This document shows, piece after piece, positions 1-8,767 of a stretch of 64,000 nucleotides of DNA. Under the pieces are notes generated by a model. The model was not told the origin of the DNA. It saw nothing but the letters and a program-made list of their open reading frames with translations, and made no database searches. The number at the start of each line of letters is the position of its first letter. Positions within the stretch are counted from its first letter, which is position 1. Made by a program: the position numbers and the translations under genes. This DNA is from Arenimonas sp. SCN 70-307 (lineage in GTDB: Bacteria; Pseudomonadota; Gammaproteobacteria; Xanthomonadales; Xanthomonadaceae): NCBI RefSeq assembly GCF_001724815.1, contig NZ_MEDO01000003.1, positions 62,001 through 126,000 on the forward strand. The letters run 5' to 3'.

Positions 1-174
1 ATAGAACTGCTCGGCGTAGTCGTCGACGTTCTGCACCAGCGCTTCGCCGATCAGCTGGTCCTCGAGCTGCTCGCGCAGCAGCACCGTGGCGACGGCGAAC
101 AGGCCGGTCAGCCCGAAGCCGAGCAGGAAAAAGGACAGGATGATCCGGCTGCGAAGCCTACGCCGGTAGCGCAT
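1..174 (-). CDS. Sensor histidine kinase, N-terminal part (cut by window edge)
   Basis: Only the first 58 codons are inside the window. The protein begins MRYRRRLRSR, followed by one hydrophobic membrane segment (about residues 11-33) and the start of an extracytoplasmic region. The ATG lies 3 nt after the stop of the response-regulator gene, so this is the last gene of a three-gene operon. A basic start, a membrane helix and the position behind an OmpR-type regulator are standard for a membrane sensor kinase. The HAMP and kinase domains lie outside the window, so the assignment rests on context. Confidence 0.75.
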   Translation of the reverse strand, partial: MRYRRRLRSRIILSFFLLGFGLTGLFAVATVLLREQLEDQLIGEALVQNVDDYAEQFY

Positions 175-177
175 GGC

Positions 178-858
178 TCAGCCCGCGTCAGGAGCGGCGA
201 TGCGGTAACCGATGCCGTGGCGGGTCTGGATCAGCGCCGTGTCGAAGGGCTTGTCCACCGCCGCACGCAGGCCGTGGATGTGCACGCGCAGGGAATCGGA
301 GTCGGGCAGTTCCTCGCCCCAGACGCGGGTCTCGAGTTCCTGGCGGGTGACCACCGAGGGCGAAGCCTCCATCAGCGACTGCAGGATCTTGAGCGCGGTG
401 GGGTTGAGCTGCAGCAGCTTGCCGCCGCGGCGCACCTCGAGCGTGTCGAGGTTGTACTCAAGCTCGCCCACCTGCAGCACGCGCGGCTGGGCGGCCTTGC
501 CACGCCTGGCCAGTACGGCCAGGCGGGCTTCCACTTCCTGCAGCGCGAAGGGCTTGACCAGGTAGTCGTCGGCGCCCGAGTCGAAACCCTCGAGCTTGTG
601 GTCGAGCGAATCGCGGGCCGTGAGCATCAGCACCGGCGTCTGCTTGCGGCCTTCCTGGCGCAGCTTGCGGCAGACCTCCAGGCCATCCATGCCCGGCAGG
701 TTGAGGTCGAGCACGATCGCATCGAAGTCGTTGACCACCGCCAGGTGCAGGCCGGTCACGCCGTCGGCGGCGTAATCGACCGTGTGGCCGCGGTCCTCGA
801 GGTAATCCCCGAGGTTGGCGGCGATGTCGCGGTTGTCTTCGACAACGAGGATTCGCAT
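178..858 (-). CDS. OmpR/PhoB-family two-component response regulator
   Basis: This 226-residue regulator has a receiver domain (about 1-120) and a winged-helix DNA-binding domain (about 125-222). The acidic pair E7/D8, phospho-acceptor D51 (in IVLDLNLPGMDG), T80 and K102 (in VKPF) are all present, so it should accept phosphate. The C-terminal TRHGIGYRI is the usual end of the OmpR-type wing. It is preceded by a small secreted-protein gene (4 nt away) and followed by the kinase gene (3 nt). The signal sensed cannot be read from the sequence. Confidence 0.93.
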   Translation of the reverse strand: MRILVVEDNRDIAANLGDYLEDRGHTVDYAADGVTGLHLAVVNDFDAIVLDLNLPGMDGLEVCRKLRQEGRKQTPVLMLTARDSLDHKLEGFDSGADDYLVKPFALQEVEARLAVLARRGKAAQPRVLQVGELEYNLDTLEVRRGGKLLQLNPTALKILQSLMEASPSVVTRQELETRVWGEELPDSDSLRVHIHGLRAAVDKPFDTALIQTRHGIGYRIAAPDAG

Positions 859-862
859 CCGG

Positions 863-1333
863 TCACTCGCCCAGGTCGTTCTTGTTGATGGCGTTCTGCT
901 GGCGGTGCAGGCGGTCGCGCGACTCTTCCATGTTGCGGCGGCGCTCGGCCACGGTCTGGCAACGGGTCACCTTGCGGTGGCTGCCGGTCGGGCGGCTATG
1001 CTCGCAGACCAGGCGGCTGTCGGCGCGGGCCTGGGTCAGGATGGTGTTGATCTTTTCCTGCTCGTTGAAGACGGTGGCCTTGGTCGGCTCGTCGAGCTCC
1101 TCGACCGAGTCCACGCCGGCGAGCTGCTGGGTGATGCGGTCGAGCGCCTCGCGCACCGCGGCGCGGTCCTTGGCGCTGAGTTCGGCATAGGTCTTGCCGT
1201 CGGAAAGCTCGCTCTCGATGCCGGCGCGCTGGGCGGCGAAGTCGCCCTCGGCGAGGGCCAGCTGGCCTTCCTGGGCGGCGAAGGCGAAGCCCGGCGCCAG
1301 GACCAGCAGGCAGGTGATCAGGGTCTTTCTCAT
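863..1333 (-). CDS. Small secreted protein of unknown function, first gene of the two-component operon
   Basis: The 156-residue product starts with a cleavable signal peptide (MRKTLITCLLVLAPGFAFA, cleavage near residue 19). The mature part is charged and helical, with two cysteines (in RLVCEH and TRCQTV) that could form a disulfide. I do not recognise the family. It lies 4 nt upstream of the response regulator in the same orientation, so it may act as a periplasmic accessory to the kinase; that role is inferred from position only. Confidence 0.8.
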   Translation of the reverse strand: MRKTLITCLLVLAPGFAFAAQEGQLALAEGDFAAQRAGIESELSDGKTYAELSAKDRAAVREALDRITQQLAGVDSVEELDEPTKATVFNEQEKINTILTQARADSRLVCEHSRPTGSHRKVTRCQTVAERRRNMEESRDRLHRQQNAINKNDLGE

Positions 1334-1430
1334 CGGGGGACTCCTATTTATTTGTTTTCGAGGACGGAGTTTCGATTCTTACCACACGTCCACGCGGTGT
1401 AAACAGGCCGGAAGGCAGGGGCCTGCGCCG

Positions 1431-1462
1431 GGAAAAGAAAAGGCCCGGGACGAGCCCGGGCC
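1431..1462 (-). terminator. Intrinsic terminator downstream of rimK
   Basis: GGCCCGGG (1442-1449) pairs with CCCGGGCC (1455-1462). On the minus strand the stem is followed by TTTTCTTTTC (1431-1440). It lies between rimK and the secreted-protein gene and separates the two minus-strand units. Confidence 0.8.
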
Positions 1463-1583
1463 GAAAGGTTGCTTACTGCCCCGATTGCCGTTAATCCAGT
1501 TGTGCCACCTGACGAGGAGGACCGCGGGTCTACCGGCCGAGCAAGCCTAGGCGCGGCGGTATTAAGTCTTCGTTAAATCCGAC

Positions 1584-2507
1584 TCAGGCTTTGGTTAATC
1601 CCGACCGGCGGCGACGGGGCACTTTCGGGGCCGGACGGACCCCGGCGGCCGTGAAGTCGATGATCGAGGCCGCCACGTCCACTCCGGAGGCCGCTTCGAT
1701 GCCCTCCAGGCCCGGCGAAGAGTTCACCTCCAGCACCAATGGCCCGGATTTCGACCGCAGAAGGTCCACGCCTGCAACACCCAGGCCCATCACCCGGGCG
1801 GCCCGGCGGGCAGTGTCGATTTCCGCCTCCGACAGCTCGACCGGGCTGGCCGTGCCACCCCGGTGCAGGTTCGAGCGGAACTCGCCCTCGCTGGCCTGGC
1901 GGCGCATGGCCGCCACCACCTGGTCGCCGACCACGAAGCAGCGCAGGTCGGCGCCCTTGGCCTCGGCGACGAACTCCTGCACCAGGAAGTTGGCGTACAG
2001 GCCCCGGAAGGCCTCGATCACGCTGCGCGAGGCGCTGGCGGTCTCGGCCAGGATCACGCCCGTGCCCTGGGTGCCTTCGTTGAGCTTGATCACGTGCGGC
2101 GGCTTGCCGAGCATGCCCAGCAGGTCGCCGGTGTCGTCGGGGTTGTCGCCGAACACCGTCAGCGGCAGGCCCAGGCCCTCGCCCGCCAGCATCTGGTGGC
2201 AGCGCAGCTTGTCGCGCGAGCGCAGGATGGCGTCGGACGGATTGGGGCTGTAGGCACCCATCAGTTCGAACTGCCGGAGCACGGCCGTGCCGTAGAAGCT
2301 GATCGAGGCGCCGATGCGCGGGATCACCGCGTCCACGTCGGTCAGGGCCTTGCCCTTGTAGTGCATCTCGAAGCGGCCGGGGGCGATGGCCATGTAGCAG
2401 CGCAGCGGATCGAGCACGCGCACGGTGTGGCCGCGCTCGCGGGCGGCCTCGACCAGGCGCACGGTCGAATAGAGCTTGGCGTTGCGGGAGAGGATGGCGA
2501 GTTTCAA
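1584..2507 (-). CDS. rimK: RimK-type ATP-grasp ligase (ribosomal protein S6 glutamate modification)
   Basis: The 307-residue protein begins [14 protein letters not shown] and matches the RimK layout: an N-terminal preATP-grasp domain, then an ATP-grasp fold with [25 protein letters not shown] and the Mg-binding [13 protein letters not shown] near the end. RimK enzymes add glutamates to the C-terminus of ribosomal protein S6 in an ATP-dependent reaction. The start is an unusual TTG that shares two bases with the TGA of the upstream rimB-like gene (TTGA), implying translational coupling. The C-terminal tail ([13 protein letters not shown]) is strongly basic. A hairpin terminator follows. Confidence 0.92.
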   Translation of the reverse strand: MKLAILSRNAKLYSTVRLVEAARERGHTVRVLDPLRCYMAIAPGRFEMHYKGKALTDVDAVIPRIGASISFYGTAVLRQFELMGAYSPNPSDAILRSRDKLRCHQMLAGEGLGLPLTVFGDNPDDTGDLLGMLGKPPHVIKLNEGTQGTGVILAETASASRSVIEAFRGLYANFLVQEFVAEAKGADLRCFVVGDQVVAAMRRQASEGEFRSNLHRGGTASPVELSEAEIDTARRAARVMGLGVAGVDLLRSKSGPLVLEVNSSPGLEGIEAASGVDVAASIIDFTAAGVRPAPKVPRRRRSGLTKA

Positions 2508-2950
2508 GCGTCGGAGTCCGGGGCGAGGTCGCCCTGCAGGAAGGAGGCGGAAGGGTCGACCACGAAGCGGCCGGCCAGCGCGGTGCGGCCCAGCAGCATC
2601 GGGAAGAGCATGTTGCGGCGCTGGGCCAGGTTCACCTCGGCCTGCCATTCCAGGCCGGCCAGGCGCATGCGGGTGAGGATGAAGATGCGCTCGGTCTGGT
2701 GGCCGCCCGAGTCGGTGACCTTGCGGCGCTCGAGCACCGGCGCCTCGCCGAAGGCGAGCGGTGCGTCGTAGCGGCCGGTGTCGAGCTCGAAGCGCACCCA
2801 CTCGACGCCATCGCGCTCGAAGGTGTGCTGCGACTCGACGTGCAGCGACGAGCTGCGCGCGCCGGTGTCGACCTTGGCGCGCACGGCGGTGATGCCGAGG
2901 TCCGGCAGGGCCAGCCACTCGCGCCAGCCCAGCGGCAGCGGTGTAGCCAA
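2504..2950 (-). CDS. rimB: RimB-like retropepsin-fold (ATP-dependent zinc protease family) protein
   Basis: This 148-residue protein contains the aspartyl-protease-like signature [13 protein letters not shown] near residue 25 and the later MLLGRTAL motif of the retropepsin-like family found beside rimK. In Pseudomonas the matching RimB protein modulates RimK-dependent S6 modification. The start is taken as TTG at 2950 because GGAGG sits five bases upstream; a nearby ATG is out of frame. It overlaps rimK by TTGA. The name rests on this pairing and the motif. Confidence 0.85.
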   Translation of the reverse strand: MATPLPLGWREWLALPDLGITAVRAKVDTGARSSSLHVESQHTFERDGVEWVRFELDTGRYDAPLAFGEAPVLERRKVTDSGGHQTERIFILTRMRLAGLEWQAEVNLAQRRNMLFPMLLGRTALAGRFVVDPSASFLQGDLAPDSDA

Positions 2951-3016
2951 GGCATCCTCCGTGGCGGGGCGCGGGCCCCAAGCGAACGACGGCGGCCCGT
3001 GGCCGCCGTCGAGGGT

Positions 3017-3090
3017 TGGAGCGGGTGATGGGAATCGAACCCACGTTAGCAGCTTGGGAAGCTGCAGTTCTACCATTGAACTACACCCGC
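3017..3090 (-). tRNA. tRNA-Gly (anticodon CCC)
   Basis: The minus strand folds as a tRNA: acceptor GCGGGTG/CACCCGC, D arm GTTC-GAAC, anticodon stem GCAGC/GCTGC with loop TTCCCAA (anticodon CCC, reading GGG), T loop TTCGATT and an encoded 3' CCA. It lies just upstream of rimB. No integrase gene or repeated tRNA end was seen next to it. Confidence 0.96.
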
Positions 3091-3157
3091 ATTCGGCCCG
3101 GATTATGCCGGCCGGCCGGCCCGGGCCGCAACGCGCGCGGCGCGATAGAATCGCGCC

Positions 3158-3358
3158 ATGCGAATCGTGCTCAACGGCCATGACCATGCCGCCGCGACCG
3201 GCGCCACCGTCGCGTCCCTGCTCGACCAGCTCGGCCTCGCCGGGCGCAAGGTCGCCGTCGAAGTGAACCAGGAAGTGGTGCCACGCAGCCGCCACGGCGA
3301 GCACGCGCTGGCCGAGGGTGACCGGGTCGAGATCATCCACGCCATCGGCGGCGGGTGA
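3158..3358 (+). CDS. thiS: Sulfur carrier protein ThiS
   Basis: A 66-residue beta-grasp protein ending in glycines (AIGGG), the tail that is adenylated and converted to thiocarboxylate to donate sulfur for the thiazole ring of thiamine. The length and the VAVEVNQEVVPRS segment fit ThiS. thiG follows 64 nt downstream on the same strand. No TPP-riboswitch-like sequence was found in the short leader. Confidence 0.95.
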   Translation: MRIVLNGHDHAAATGATVASLLDQLGLAGRKVAVEVNQEVVPRSRHGEHALAEGDRVEIIHAIGGG

Positions 3359-3422
3359 CATGCGCCTTAACGGGGCTTAAGAAAGGGTTAACCCGCCCGG
3401 CGAATCGGGCCATAATCCGGGC

Positions 3423-4226
3423 ATGACCCACGCCACCGACCCCCGGCCCGCCGATCCGCTGGTGATCGCCGGCAAGACCTACCGTTCCCGCCTGCTCACG
3501 GGCACCGGGAAGTTCAAGGACCTGGACGAAACCCGCCGCGCCACCGAGGCCGCCGGCGCCGAAATCGTCACCGTCGCCATCCGCCGCACGAATATCGGTC
3601 AAACCCCAGGGGAACCGAACCTGCTCGACGTGCTGCCGCCCGACCGCTACACCCTGCTGCCCAATACCGCCGGCTGCTACACCGCCGACGACGCCGTGCG
3701 CACCTGCCGTCTGGCGCGCGAGCTGCTCGACGGCCACAAGCTCGTCAAGCTCGAGGTGCTGGGCGACCCGCGCACGCTCTATCCCGACGTGGTGCAGACG
3801 CTCAAGGCCGCCGAGATCCTCGTGGCCGATGGCTTCGAGGTGATGGTCTACACCTCCGACGACCCGATCCTGGCCAGGCGCCTGGAGGAAATCGGCTGCG
3901 TGGCGGTGATGCCGCTGGCCGCGCCGATCGGTTCGGGCCTGGGCGTGCAGAACCGCTGGTCGATCCTGGAGATCGTCGAGAACGCGAAGGTGCCGGTGCT
4001 GGTGGACGCCGGCGTCGGCACCGCCTCCGACGCCGCCATCGCGATGGAGCTCGGCTGCGACGGCGTGCTGATGAACACCGCCATCGCCGGCGCGAAGGAC
4101 CCGGTGCTGATGGCCAGCGCCATGCGCAAGGCCGTCGAAGCGGGCCGCGAGGCCTTCCTGGCCGGGCGCATCCCCAAGAAGCGCCACGCCAGCGCCTCCT
4201 CGCCGCTCGACGGCCACTTCCTGTGA
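3423..4226 (+). CDS. thiG: Thiazole synthase ThiG
   Basis: A 267-residue TIM-barrel enzyme that forms the thiazole phosphate of thiamine from deoxyxylulose phosphate, dehydroglycine and ThiS thiocarboxylate. The motifs [20 protein letters not shown] (Schiff-base lysine) and [20 protein letters not shown] are typical. It is paired with thiS upstream and lies 13 nt before trmB. Confidence 0.97.
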   Translation: MTHATDPRPADPLVIAGKTYRSRLLTGTGKFKDLDETRRATEAAGAEIVTVAIRRTNIGQTPGEPNLLDVLPPDRYTLLPNTAGCYTADDAVRTCRLARELLDGHKLVKLEVLGDPRTLYPDVVQTLKAAEILVADGFEVMVYTSDDPILARRLEEIGCVAVMPLAAPIGSGLGVQNRWSILEIVENAKVPVLVDAGVGTASDAAIAMELGCDGVLMNTAIAGAKDPVLMASAMRKAVEAGREAFLAGRIPKKRHASASSPLDGHFL

Positions 4227-4239
4227 GGCGGGCCCGGGC

Positions 4240-4953
4240 ATGACCGGCACCCGCGACGACGACGCCCCGGAATCGGCCCCGCGCCACCGCCCGATCCGCA
4301 GTTTCGTGCTGCGGCAGGGGCGGCAGACGGAGGCGCAGAAGCGGGCGTTTGAGTTGCATTGGCCTGTGTTCGGGTTGGAGTACCGCGGTGAGCGGCGCGA
4401 CTTCGAACAGGTATTCGGGCGGTCGGCCCCTGTCGTCGTGGAAGTTGGTTTCGGCAACGGCGAGCAGCTGCTGTATGCCTGCGAACGCGAGCCGCAGCGC
4501 GACTTCATCGGCATCGAGGTGCACGGCCCCGGCGTGGGCCGCCTGCTCAATGCCGCTGCGGCCGCGAACCTGCGCAACCTGCGTGTCTACCAGCATGACG
4601 CGGTCGAGGTGCTGCGCGACGACGTGGCGCCGGGCTCGCTGGACGAGGTGCGCATCTACTTCCCCGACCCCTGGCACAAGAAGCGCCACCACAAGCGCCG
4701 CCTGGTGCAGCCGGCCTTCGTGGACCTGCTCAGCCAGCGCCTCAGGCCCGGCGGCCTGCTGCACGTGGCCACCGACTGGGAAGGCTATGCCGAGCACCTG
4801 TGGGACGTGCTCGACGCCGAGCCGCGCCTGCGCAACCGCGCCGGCCCGCGCGGCAGCCTGCCCCGGCCCGAATGGCGGCGGCAAACCCACTTCGAGACCC
4901 GCGGCCTGAAACTCGGCCACGGCGTCTGGGACCTCCTCTACGACCGCTGCTGA
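4240..4953 (+). CDS. trmB: tRNA (guanine-N7)-methyltransferase TrmB
   Basis: A 237-residue class I SAM-dependent methyltransferase that makes m7G46 in tRNA. The SAM-binding motif [13 protein letters not shown] and the tRNA-binding/catalytic segment [15 protein letters not shown] are diagnostic. It starts 13 nt after thiG, so it may share that transcript, and ends 15 nt before the transporter gene. Confidence 0.97.
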   Translation: MTGTRDDDAPESAPRHRPIRSFVLRQGRQTEAQKRAFELHWPVFGLEYRGERRDFEQVFGRSAPVVVEVGFGNGEQLLYACEREPQRDFIGIEVHGPGVGRLLNAAAAANLRNLRVYQHDAVEVLRDDVAPGSLDEVRIYFPDPWHKKRHHKRRLVQPAFVDLLSQRLRPGGLLHVATDWEGYAEHLWDVLDAEPRLRNRAGPRGSLPRPEWRRQTHFETRGLKLGHGVWDLLYDRC

Positions 4954-4968
4954 GGAGACCGCCCACGC

Positions 4969-6807
4969 ATGGACACCAGCCTGGCCCTGACCCGCGACAT
5001 GATGCTCGTGCTGGGGCTGGTCGGCTTCACCGTGGTGATGTTCATGATCGAGCGCATCCGCGCCGACGCCACGGCGCTGGTGGTGCTGGTGGTGCTGGGC
5101 CTGACCGGCCTGGTGCCGGCCAACCAGCTCTTCGACGGTTTCTCGGGCAACGCCGTCATCGCGGTCATCGCCACGATGATCCTCGGCGCCGGACTCGACC
5201 GCACCGGCGCGCTCAACCGCCTGGCCGTTTGGCTGCTGCGGCTGTCGAAGGGCATGGAAGAGCGCCTGATCGTGCTCACCTCCGCCATGGCCGGCCTGAT
5301 GTCGGGCTTCATGCAAAACCCCTCGGTGATGGCGCTGTTCCTGCCGGTGGCCTCGCGCCTGTCGGGCCGCACCGGCATCAGCCTCTCGCGCCTGCTGCTG
5401 CCGGTGGCGGCCGCCATCGTGATGGGCGGCGGCCTGACCATGATCGGCAACTCGCCGTTGATGCTGCTCAACGACCTGCTGGTGGCGGCCAACCGCAACC
5501 TGCCCTCGGGCGTGGCCACCTTGCAGCCGCTGGAAATGTTCGCGCCGCTGCCGATCGGCATCGCCCTGCTGCTGGCGGGCCTGGGCTACTACCGCTGGCT
5601 GGGCGGCAAGCTGTTCGCACGCGGCGAGGACAAGGGCGTGGCCCCGGGCCGCACCCAGAGCTACTTCGCGCGCGCCTACGGCATCGAGGGCGACGTCTAC
5701 GAACTCACCGTCACCGCCGAGAGCCCGCTGGTGGGCATGAGCGTGGGCGAGGCCGAGGCGCAGCGCGAGGCGCCGCTCTACCTGGCCCTGCTCAGCGGCA
5801 ACGAGGCGCGGCTGGCGCCGCCGGCCGACCAGATGATCTGGGTGGGCAGCGTGCTGGGCGTGATGGGCCCGCGCGAGGCGATCCAGGACTACGCGCAGAA
5901 GAACCTGCTGCGCATGTCGGCGCGCCTGCGCCACTTCGCCGACCTGTTCAACCCCAGCCGCTCGGGCATTTCCGAGGCGGTCATCCCGCCCACCTCGTCC
6001 TTCATCGGCAAGGCCCAGGCCAACCTGCAGCTGCGCAAGCGCTTCGGCATCAGCCTGCTGGCGATCAACCGCGACAACCAGGTCTGGCGCGAGGACATCC
6101 GCAAGATGCCGATCAAGGCCGGCGACATGCTGGTCTTCCACAGCATCTGGACCGACCTGGCCCAGGCCAGCGAAAGCCGCGACTTCGTGGTCGTCACCGA
6201 CTACCCCAAGGGCGAGCAGCGGCCGCAGAAGCTGTGGTGGGCGCTGGCGGTGTTCGTCGGCGCGATGGCCCTGGCGCTGTCCACGCTCGTGCCGGTGCCG
6301 ATCGCGCTGATGGCCGGCGCCGCGGCGATGATGCTGGCCGGCGTGCTGAACATGGACGAGGCCTACGCCGCGGTGAACTGGAAGACCGTGTTCCTGATGG
6401 CCTGCCTGATACCGCTGGGCTGGGCCATGGATTCCACCGGCGCGGCCGCGTGGATCGCCCAGCAGGTGCTCGAGCGCATCGGCGAGGACGTGCCGATCTG
6501 GGTGATCGAGGCCGCCGTGGGCCTGCTGGCCACCGCCTTCGCGCTGGTGATCGGCAACGTCGGCGCCACCGTGGTGATGGTGCCGATGGCCATCAACGTG
6601 GCCCTGGCCGCCGGCGGCAATCCACTGGCCTTCGCGCTGATCGTCGCGCTCTCGGCCTCGAACAACTTCCTCAGCGTGTCCAACCCGGTGCTGGCCATGG
6701 TGACCGGCCCGGCCGGCTATGGCCCGCGCGACCTGTGGCGCACCGGCGCGCCGCTGACCCTGGTCTACCTGGCCCTGGTGCTGCTGATCGTCAACCTGAT
6801 GTTCTAG
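4969..6807 (+). CDS. SLC13/ArsB-type permease with two central TrkA-C (RCK_C) domains
   Basis: The 612-residue membrane protein has an N-terminal helical half (about 1-215), two soluble TrkA-C-like domains (about 228-310 and 320-410) and a C-terminal half of about six helices. Paired repeats such as MIGNSPLMLLND and ALIVALSASNNFLSVSNPV mark the transport core. Bacterial relatives move anions such as sulfate or dicarboxylates with sodium; the substrate here is unknown. The gene ends tail-to-tail with the Rieske gene, the two TAG stops sharing a CTAG palindrome. Confidence 0.9.
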   Translation: MDTSLALTRDMMLVLGLVGFTVVMFMIERIRADATALVVLVVLGLTGLVPANQLFDGFSGNAVIAVIATMILGAGLDRTGALNRLAVWLLRLSKGMEERLIVLTSAMAGLMSGFMQNPSVMALFLPVASRLSGRTGISLSRLLLPVAAAIVMGGGLTMIGNSPLMLLNDLLVAANRNLPSGVATLQPLEMFAPLPIGIALLLAGLGYYRWLGGKLFARGEDKGVAPGRTQSYFARAYGIEGDVYELTVTAESPLVGMSVGEAEAQREAPLYLALLSGNEARLAPPADQMIWVGSVLGVMGPREAIQDYAQKNLLRMSARLRHFADLFNPSRSGISEAVIPPTSSFIGKAQANLQLRKRFGISLLAINRDNQVWREDIRKMPIKAGDMLVFHSIWTDLAQASESRDFVVVTDYPKGEQRPQKLWWALAVFVGAMALALSTLVPVPIALMAGAAAMMLAGVLNMDEAYAAVNWKTVFLMACLIPLGWAMDSTGAAAWIAQQVLERIGEDVPIWVIEAAVGLLATAFALVIGNVGATVVMVPMAINVALAAGGNPLAFALIVALSASNNFLSVSNPVLAMVTGPAGYGPRDLWRTGAPLTLVYLALVLLIVNLMF

Positions 6808-7139
6808 CCGGCGGCGACGGCCACGCGCACGGCCGTCAGCGAGGCGCCGCGGCAGGGCCCGGCCACGCACTCGCCCTGCTGCAGCTCGAAGCTCGCGCCA
6901 TGCGCCGCGCAGACCAGCTTGCCCTTGTCGACCAGGAACTTGCCCGGCGCCCAGTCCAGCCGGCGGCCGGCATGCGGGCAGATGTTGAGCCAGGCCTTGA
7001 GCGACTCGCCCTGGCGCAGCAGCACCAGCGACTGCGGCTCGCCCTCGAGCACCACCTCGGTTTCCGACAGACCCTCGGGCGGCCAGCTGGCCAGCTCGAT
7101 TAACGAACCACTTACACTTTCCACGCGGCGCCTCGCCAT
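6804..7139 (-). CDS. Small Rieske [2Fe-2S] ferredoxin-like protein
   Basis: A 111-residue protein with the Rieske cluster ligands in order: CPHAGRRLDW, then a spacer of about 17 residues, then CAAHGASF. Stand-alone Rieske proteins of this size carry electrons for oxygenases or have unclear roles. The start is uncertain: ATG at 7139 is preferred, and an in-frame GTG at 7163 would add eight residues. It is convergent with the transporter gene and divergent from the next small membrane protein. Confidence 0.88.
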   Translation of the reverse strand: MARRRVESVSGSLIELASWPPEGLSETEVVLEGEPQSLVLLRQGESLKAWLNICPHAGRRLDWAPGKFLVDKGKLVCAAHGASFELQQGECVAGPCRGASLTAVRVAVAAG

Positions 7140-7231
7140 ACTCCGTTTCCCGAAGTTTGCCACGCCAGCGCATGACCTTTTTCTTCCACCGCATGTTCAG
7201 CTACTGCCCCTCGAAGCCGAGGAGCCCGCTC

Positions 7232-7444
7232 ATGCGCGTGCTGGTGGGCCTGCTGGGCCTGGTGCTGATCGTGGTGCTGGTGGCCTTCGGCCTGGTCATC
7301 GGCCTGGGCATGCTGCTGTTCGCGGCCGTGCGCCGCCTGGTGCGCGCCGCGCGCCAGCCCTCGCAGCCGGCCAACGCCGACGTGATCGAGGGCGAATACA
7401 CCCGCGTGCGCGAGCCGGGCTCGTCGCCGCTCAGCCTGCGCTGA
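7232..7444 (+). CDS. Small single-pass membrane protein, unknown function
   Basis: A 70-residue product starting MRVLVGLLGL with one long hydrophobic helix (about residues 3-30) and a basic, then acidic, cytoplasmic tail (VIEGEYTRV). The ATG at 7232 is chosen because GAGGAG lies about seven bases upstream; longer in-frame starts exist. The tail resembles those of small YqiJ/HflC-type membrane peptides, but I cannot assign it. Confidence 0.65.
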   Translation: MRVLVGLLGLVLIVVLVAFGLVIGLGMLLFAAVRRLVRAARQPSQPANADVIEGEYTRVREPGSSPLSLR

Positions 7445-7457
7445 GCCTGCGCCGCCC

Positions 7458-7513
7458 TGTAGGAGGGCCCTTCGGGCCTGAGCGCCCTTTTCGCGGCTGA
7501 AGCCGCTCCTACA
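7458..7513. repeat. REP-like two-hairpin element
   Basis: TGTAGGAG (7458-7465) is inverted as CTCCTACA (7506-7513). Between them are two small hairpins, GGCCC-TTCG-GGGCC-like and GCGGCT-GA-AGCCGC. The termini match the outer arms of the large repeat at 17842-18270, so both belong to one dispersed family. It is intergenic, between the small membrane protein and the FAH-family gene. Confidence 0.75.
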
Positions 7514-7540
7514 CAATAGGCGCTCCCGCAGGAGCCCCGC

Positions 7541-8230
7541 ATGAGCCAGCCCGTCATCCCCGTCCCCGCCCCCACCCTGCTGCCCGTGCGCGGCGGTGGC
7601 CAGTTTCCGGTGCGCCGCATCTACTGCGTCGGCCGCAATTTCGCCGAACACGCGAAGGAAATGGGCGCCAGCGTGGATCGCGGCAACCCGGTGTTCTTCA
7701 TGAAGCCCGGCGACGCCATCGTGGCCGGCGGCGGCGAAGTCCCCTATCCGCCGGGCACGCAGGACCTGCACCACGAGGTCGAGCTGGTGGTCGCGCTGGG
7801 CCGCGACGCCGACGGCGGGGTGCCGGTGGAGCAGGCGTCGTCGCTGGTCTTCGGCTACGGCGTGGGCCTCGACCTCACCCGCCGCGACCTGCAGGCCAGG
7901 GCCAAGGCCGGCGGACTGCCCTGGGACACCGCCAAGGGTTTCGACCACTCCGCGCCCTGCAGCGAAATCGTGCCGGTGGCCGCGGCCGGCGCGCTGGCCG
8001 GGCGCCGGCTCTGGCTCGAGGTCAACGGCCAGCCGCGCCAGGGCGCGCCGCTGGGCGACATGGTCTTCTCCGTCGAGGAAGTGATCAGCGCGCTTTCGGG
8101 CCTGTACGCGCTCAAGGCCGGCGACCTGGTCTACATGGGCACGCCCTCGGGCGTGGCCGCGCTGCAGCGCGGCGATAGCTTCCACGCCGGCATCGAAGGC
8201 CTGGTGGAGCTGCGCGGCAGTATCGCCTGA
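7541..8230 (+). CDS. Fumarylacetoacetate hydrolase (FAH) family protein
   Basis: A 229-residue protein of the FAH fold. [16 protein letters not shown], the metal-binding acidic residues around [12 protein letters not shown], the DLTRRDLQ segment and the C-terminal [13 protein letters not shown] are characteristic. Relatives hydrolyse acylpyruvates or oxaloacetate, or act in aromatic-acid catabolism. No pathway genes are adjacent, so the substrate is open. Confidence 0.93.
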   Translation: MSQPVIPVPAPTLLPVRGGGQFPVRRIYCVGRNFAEHAKEMGASVDRGNPVFFMKPGDAIVAGGGEVPYPPGTQDLHHEVELVVALGRDADGGVPVEQASSLVFGYGVGLDLTRRDLQARAKAGGLPWDTAKGFDHSAPCSEIVPVAAAGALAGRRLWLEVNGQPRQGAPLGDMVFSVEEVISALSGLYALKAGDLVYMGTPSGVAALQRGDSFHAGIEGLVELRGSIA

Positions 8231-8289
8231 GGCCCGGGCGCGGTAGATTCGGGCCTGCACGTCTACTCAACGACCGGGGAGGTCATCGC

Positions 8290-8706
8290 ATGGGCATGGT
8301 GTCGGAGTTCAAGGAATTCGCAATGCGCGGCAATGTCGTCGACCTCGCGGTCGGCGTGGTGATCGGCGCGGCCTTCGGCAAGATCGTCGCCTCGCTGGTG
8401 AACGACATCATCATGCCGGCGGTGGGTTACATCGTCGGCGGCGTCGACTTCAGCGAACTGGCCATCGTGCTCAAGGAAGCCTCGGTGGACGCGGCCGGCG
8501 CCGAGGTGCCGGCGGTGCTGGTCAAGTACGGCGCCTTCGTCCAGACCGTGGTGGACTTCCTGATCATCGCCTTCGCCATCTTCGTGGCGGTGAAGGTGAT
8601 CAACACGCTCAAGCGCAAGCAGGAGGCCGCCCCGGCGGCGCCGGCCGAACCGAGCGAGGAAGTGAAGCTGCTCACCGAGATCCGCGATTCGCTCAAGCAG
8701 CGCTGA
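8290..8706 (+). CDS. mscL: Large-conductance mechanosensitive channel MscL
   Basis: A 138-residue channel subunit with the N-terminal amphipathic helix and TM1 ([20 protein letters not shown]), the periplasmic loop, TM2 (about 80-102) and a charged C-terminal helix ([13 protein letters not shown]). It opens under membrane tension to release solutes on osmotic downshift. It is preceded by a GGGGAGG-type ribosome site. Confidence 0.97.
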   Translation: MGMVSEFKEFAMRGNVVDLAVGVVIGAAFGKIVASLVNDIIMPAVGYIVGGVDFSELAIVLKEASVDAAGAEVPAVLVKYGAFVQTVVDFLIIAFAIFVAVKVINTLKRKQEAAPAAPAEPSEEVKLLTEIRDSLKQR

Positions 8707-8767
8707 TCCCCCCGATGCACCCCCGGCGCCGGCCCCCGTGGCCGGCGTCGCCTTGAAGGAGACCCTG

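Noticed and set aside
3017-3090. tRNA-Gly as an integration site for a genomic island
   Set aside because: No integrase gene, no repeated tRNA 3' end and ordinary housekeeping genes on both sides.
3091-3157. TPP riboswitch upstream of thiS
   Set aside because: The leader is only 67 nt after the tRNA gene and lacks the conserved CTGAGA and ACCTG elements.
3802-7194. Long minus-strand open frame (1130 codons) opposite thiG, trmB and the transporter gene
   Set aside because: It is antisense to three clear genes and is rich in His, Gln, Arg, Ala and Gly repeats, the usual shadow of high-GC coding sequence. No domain is visible.
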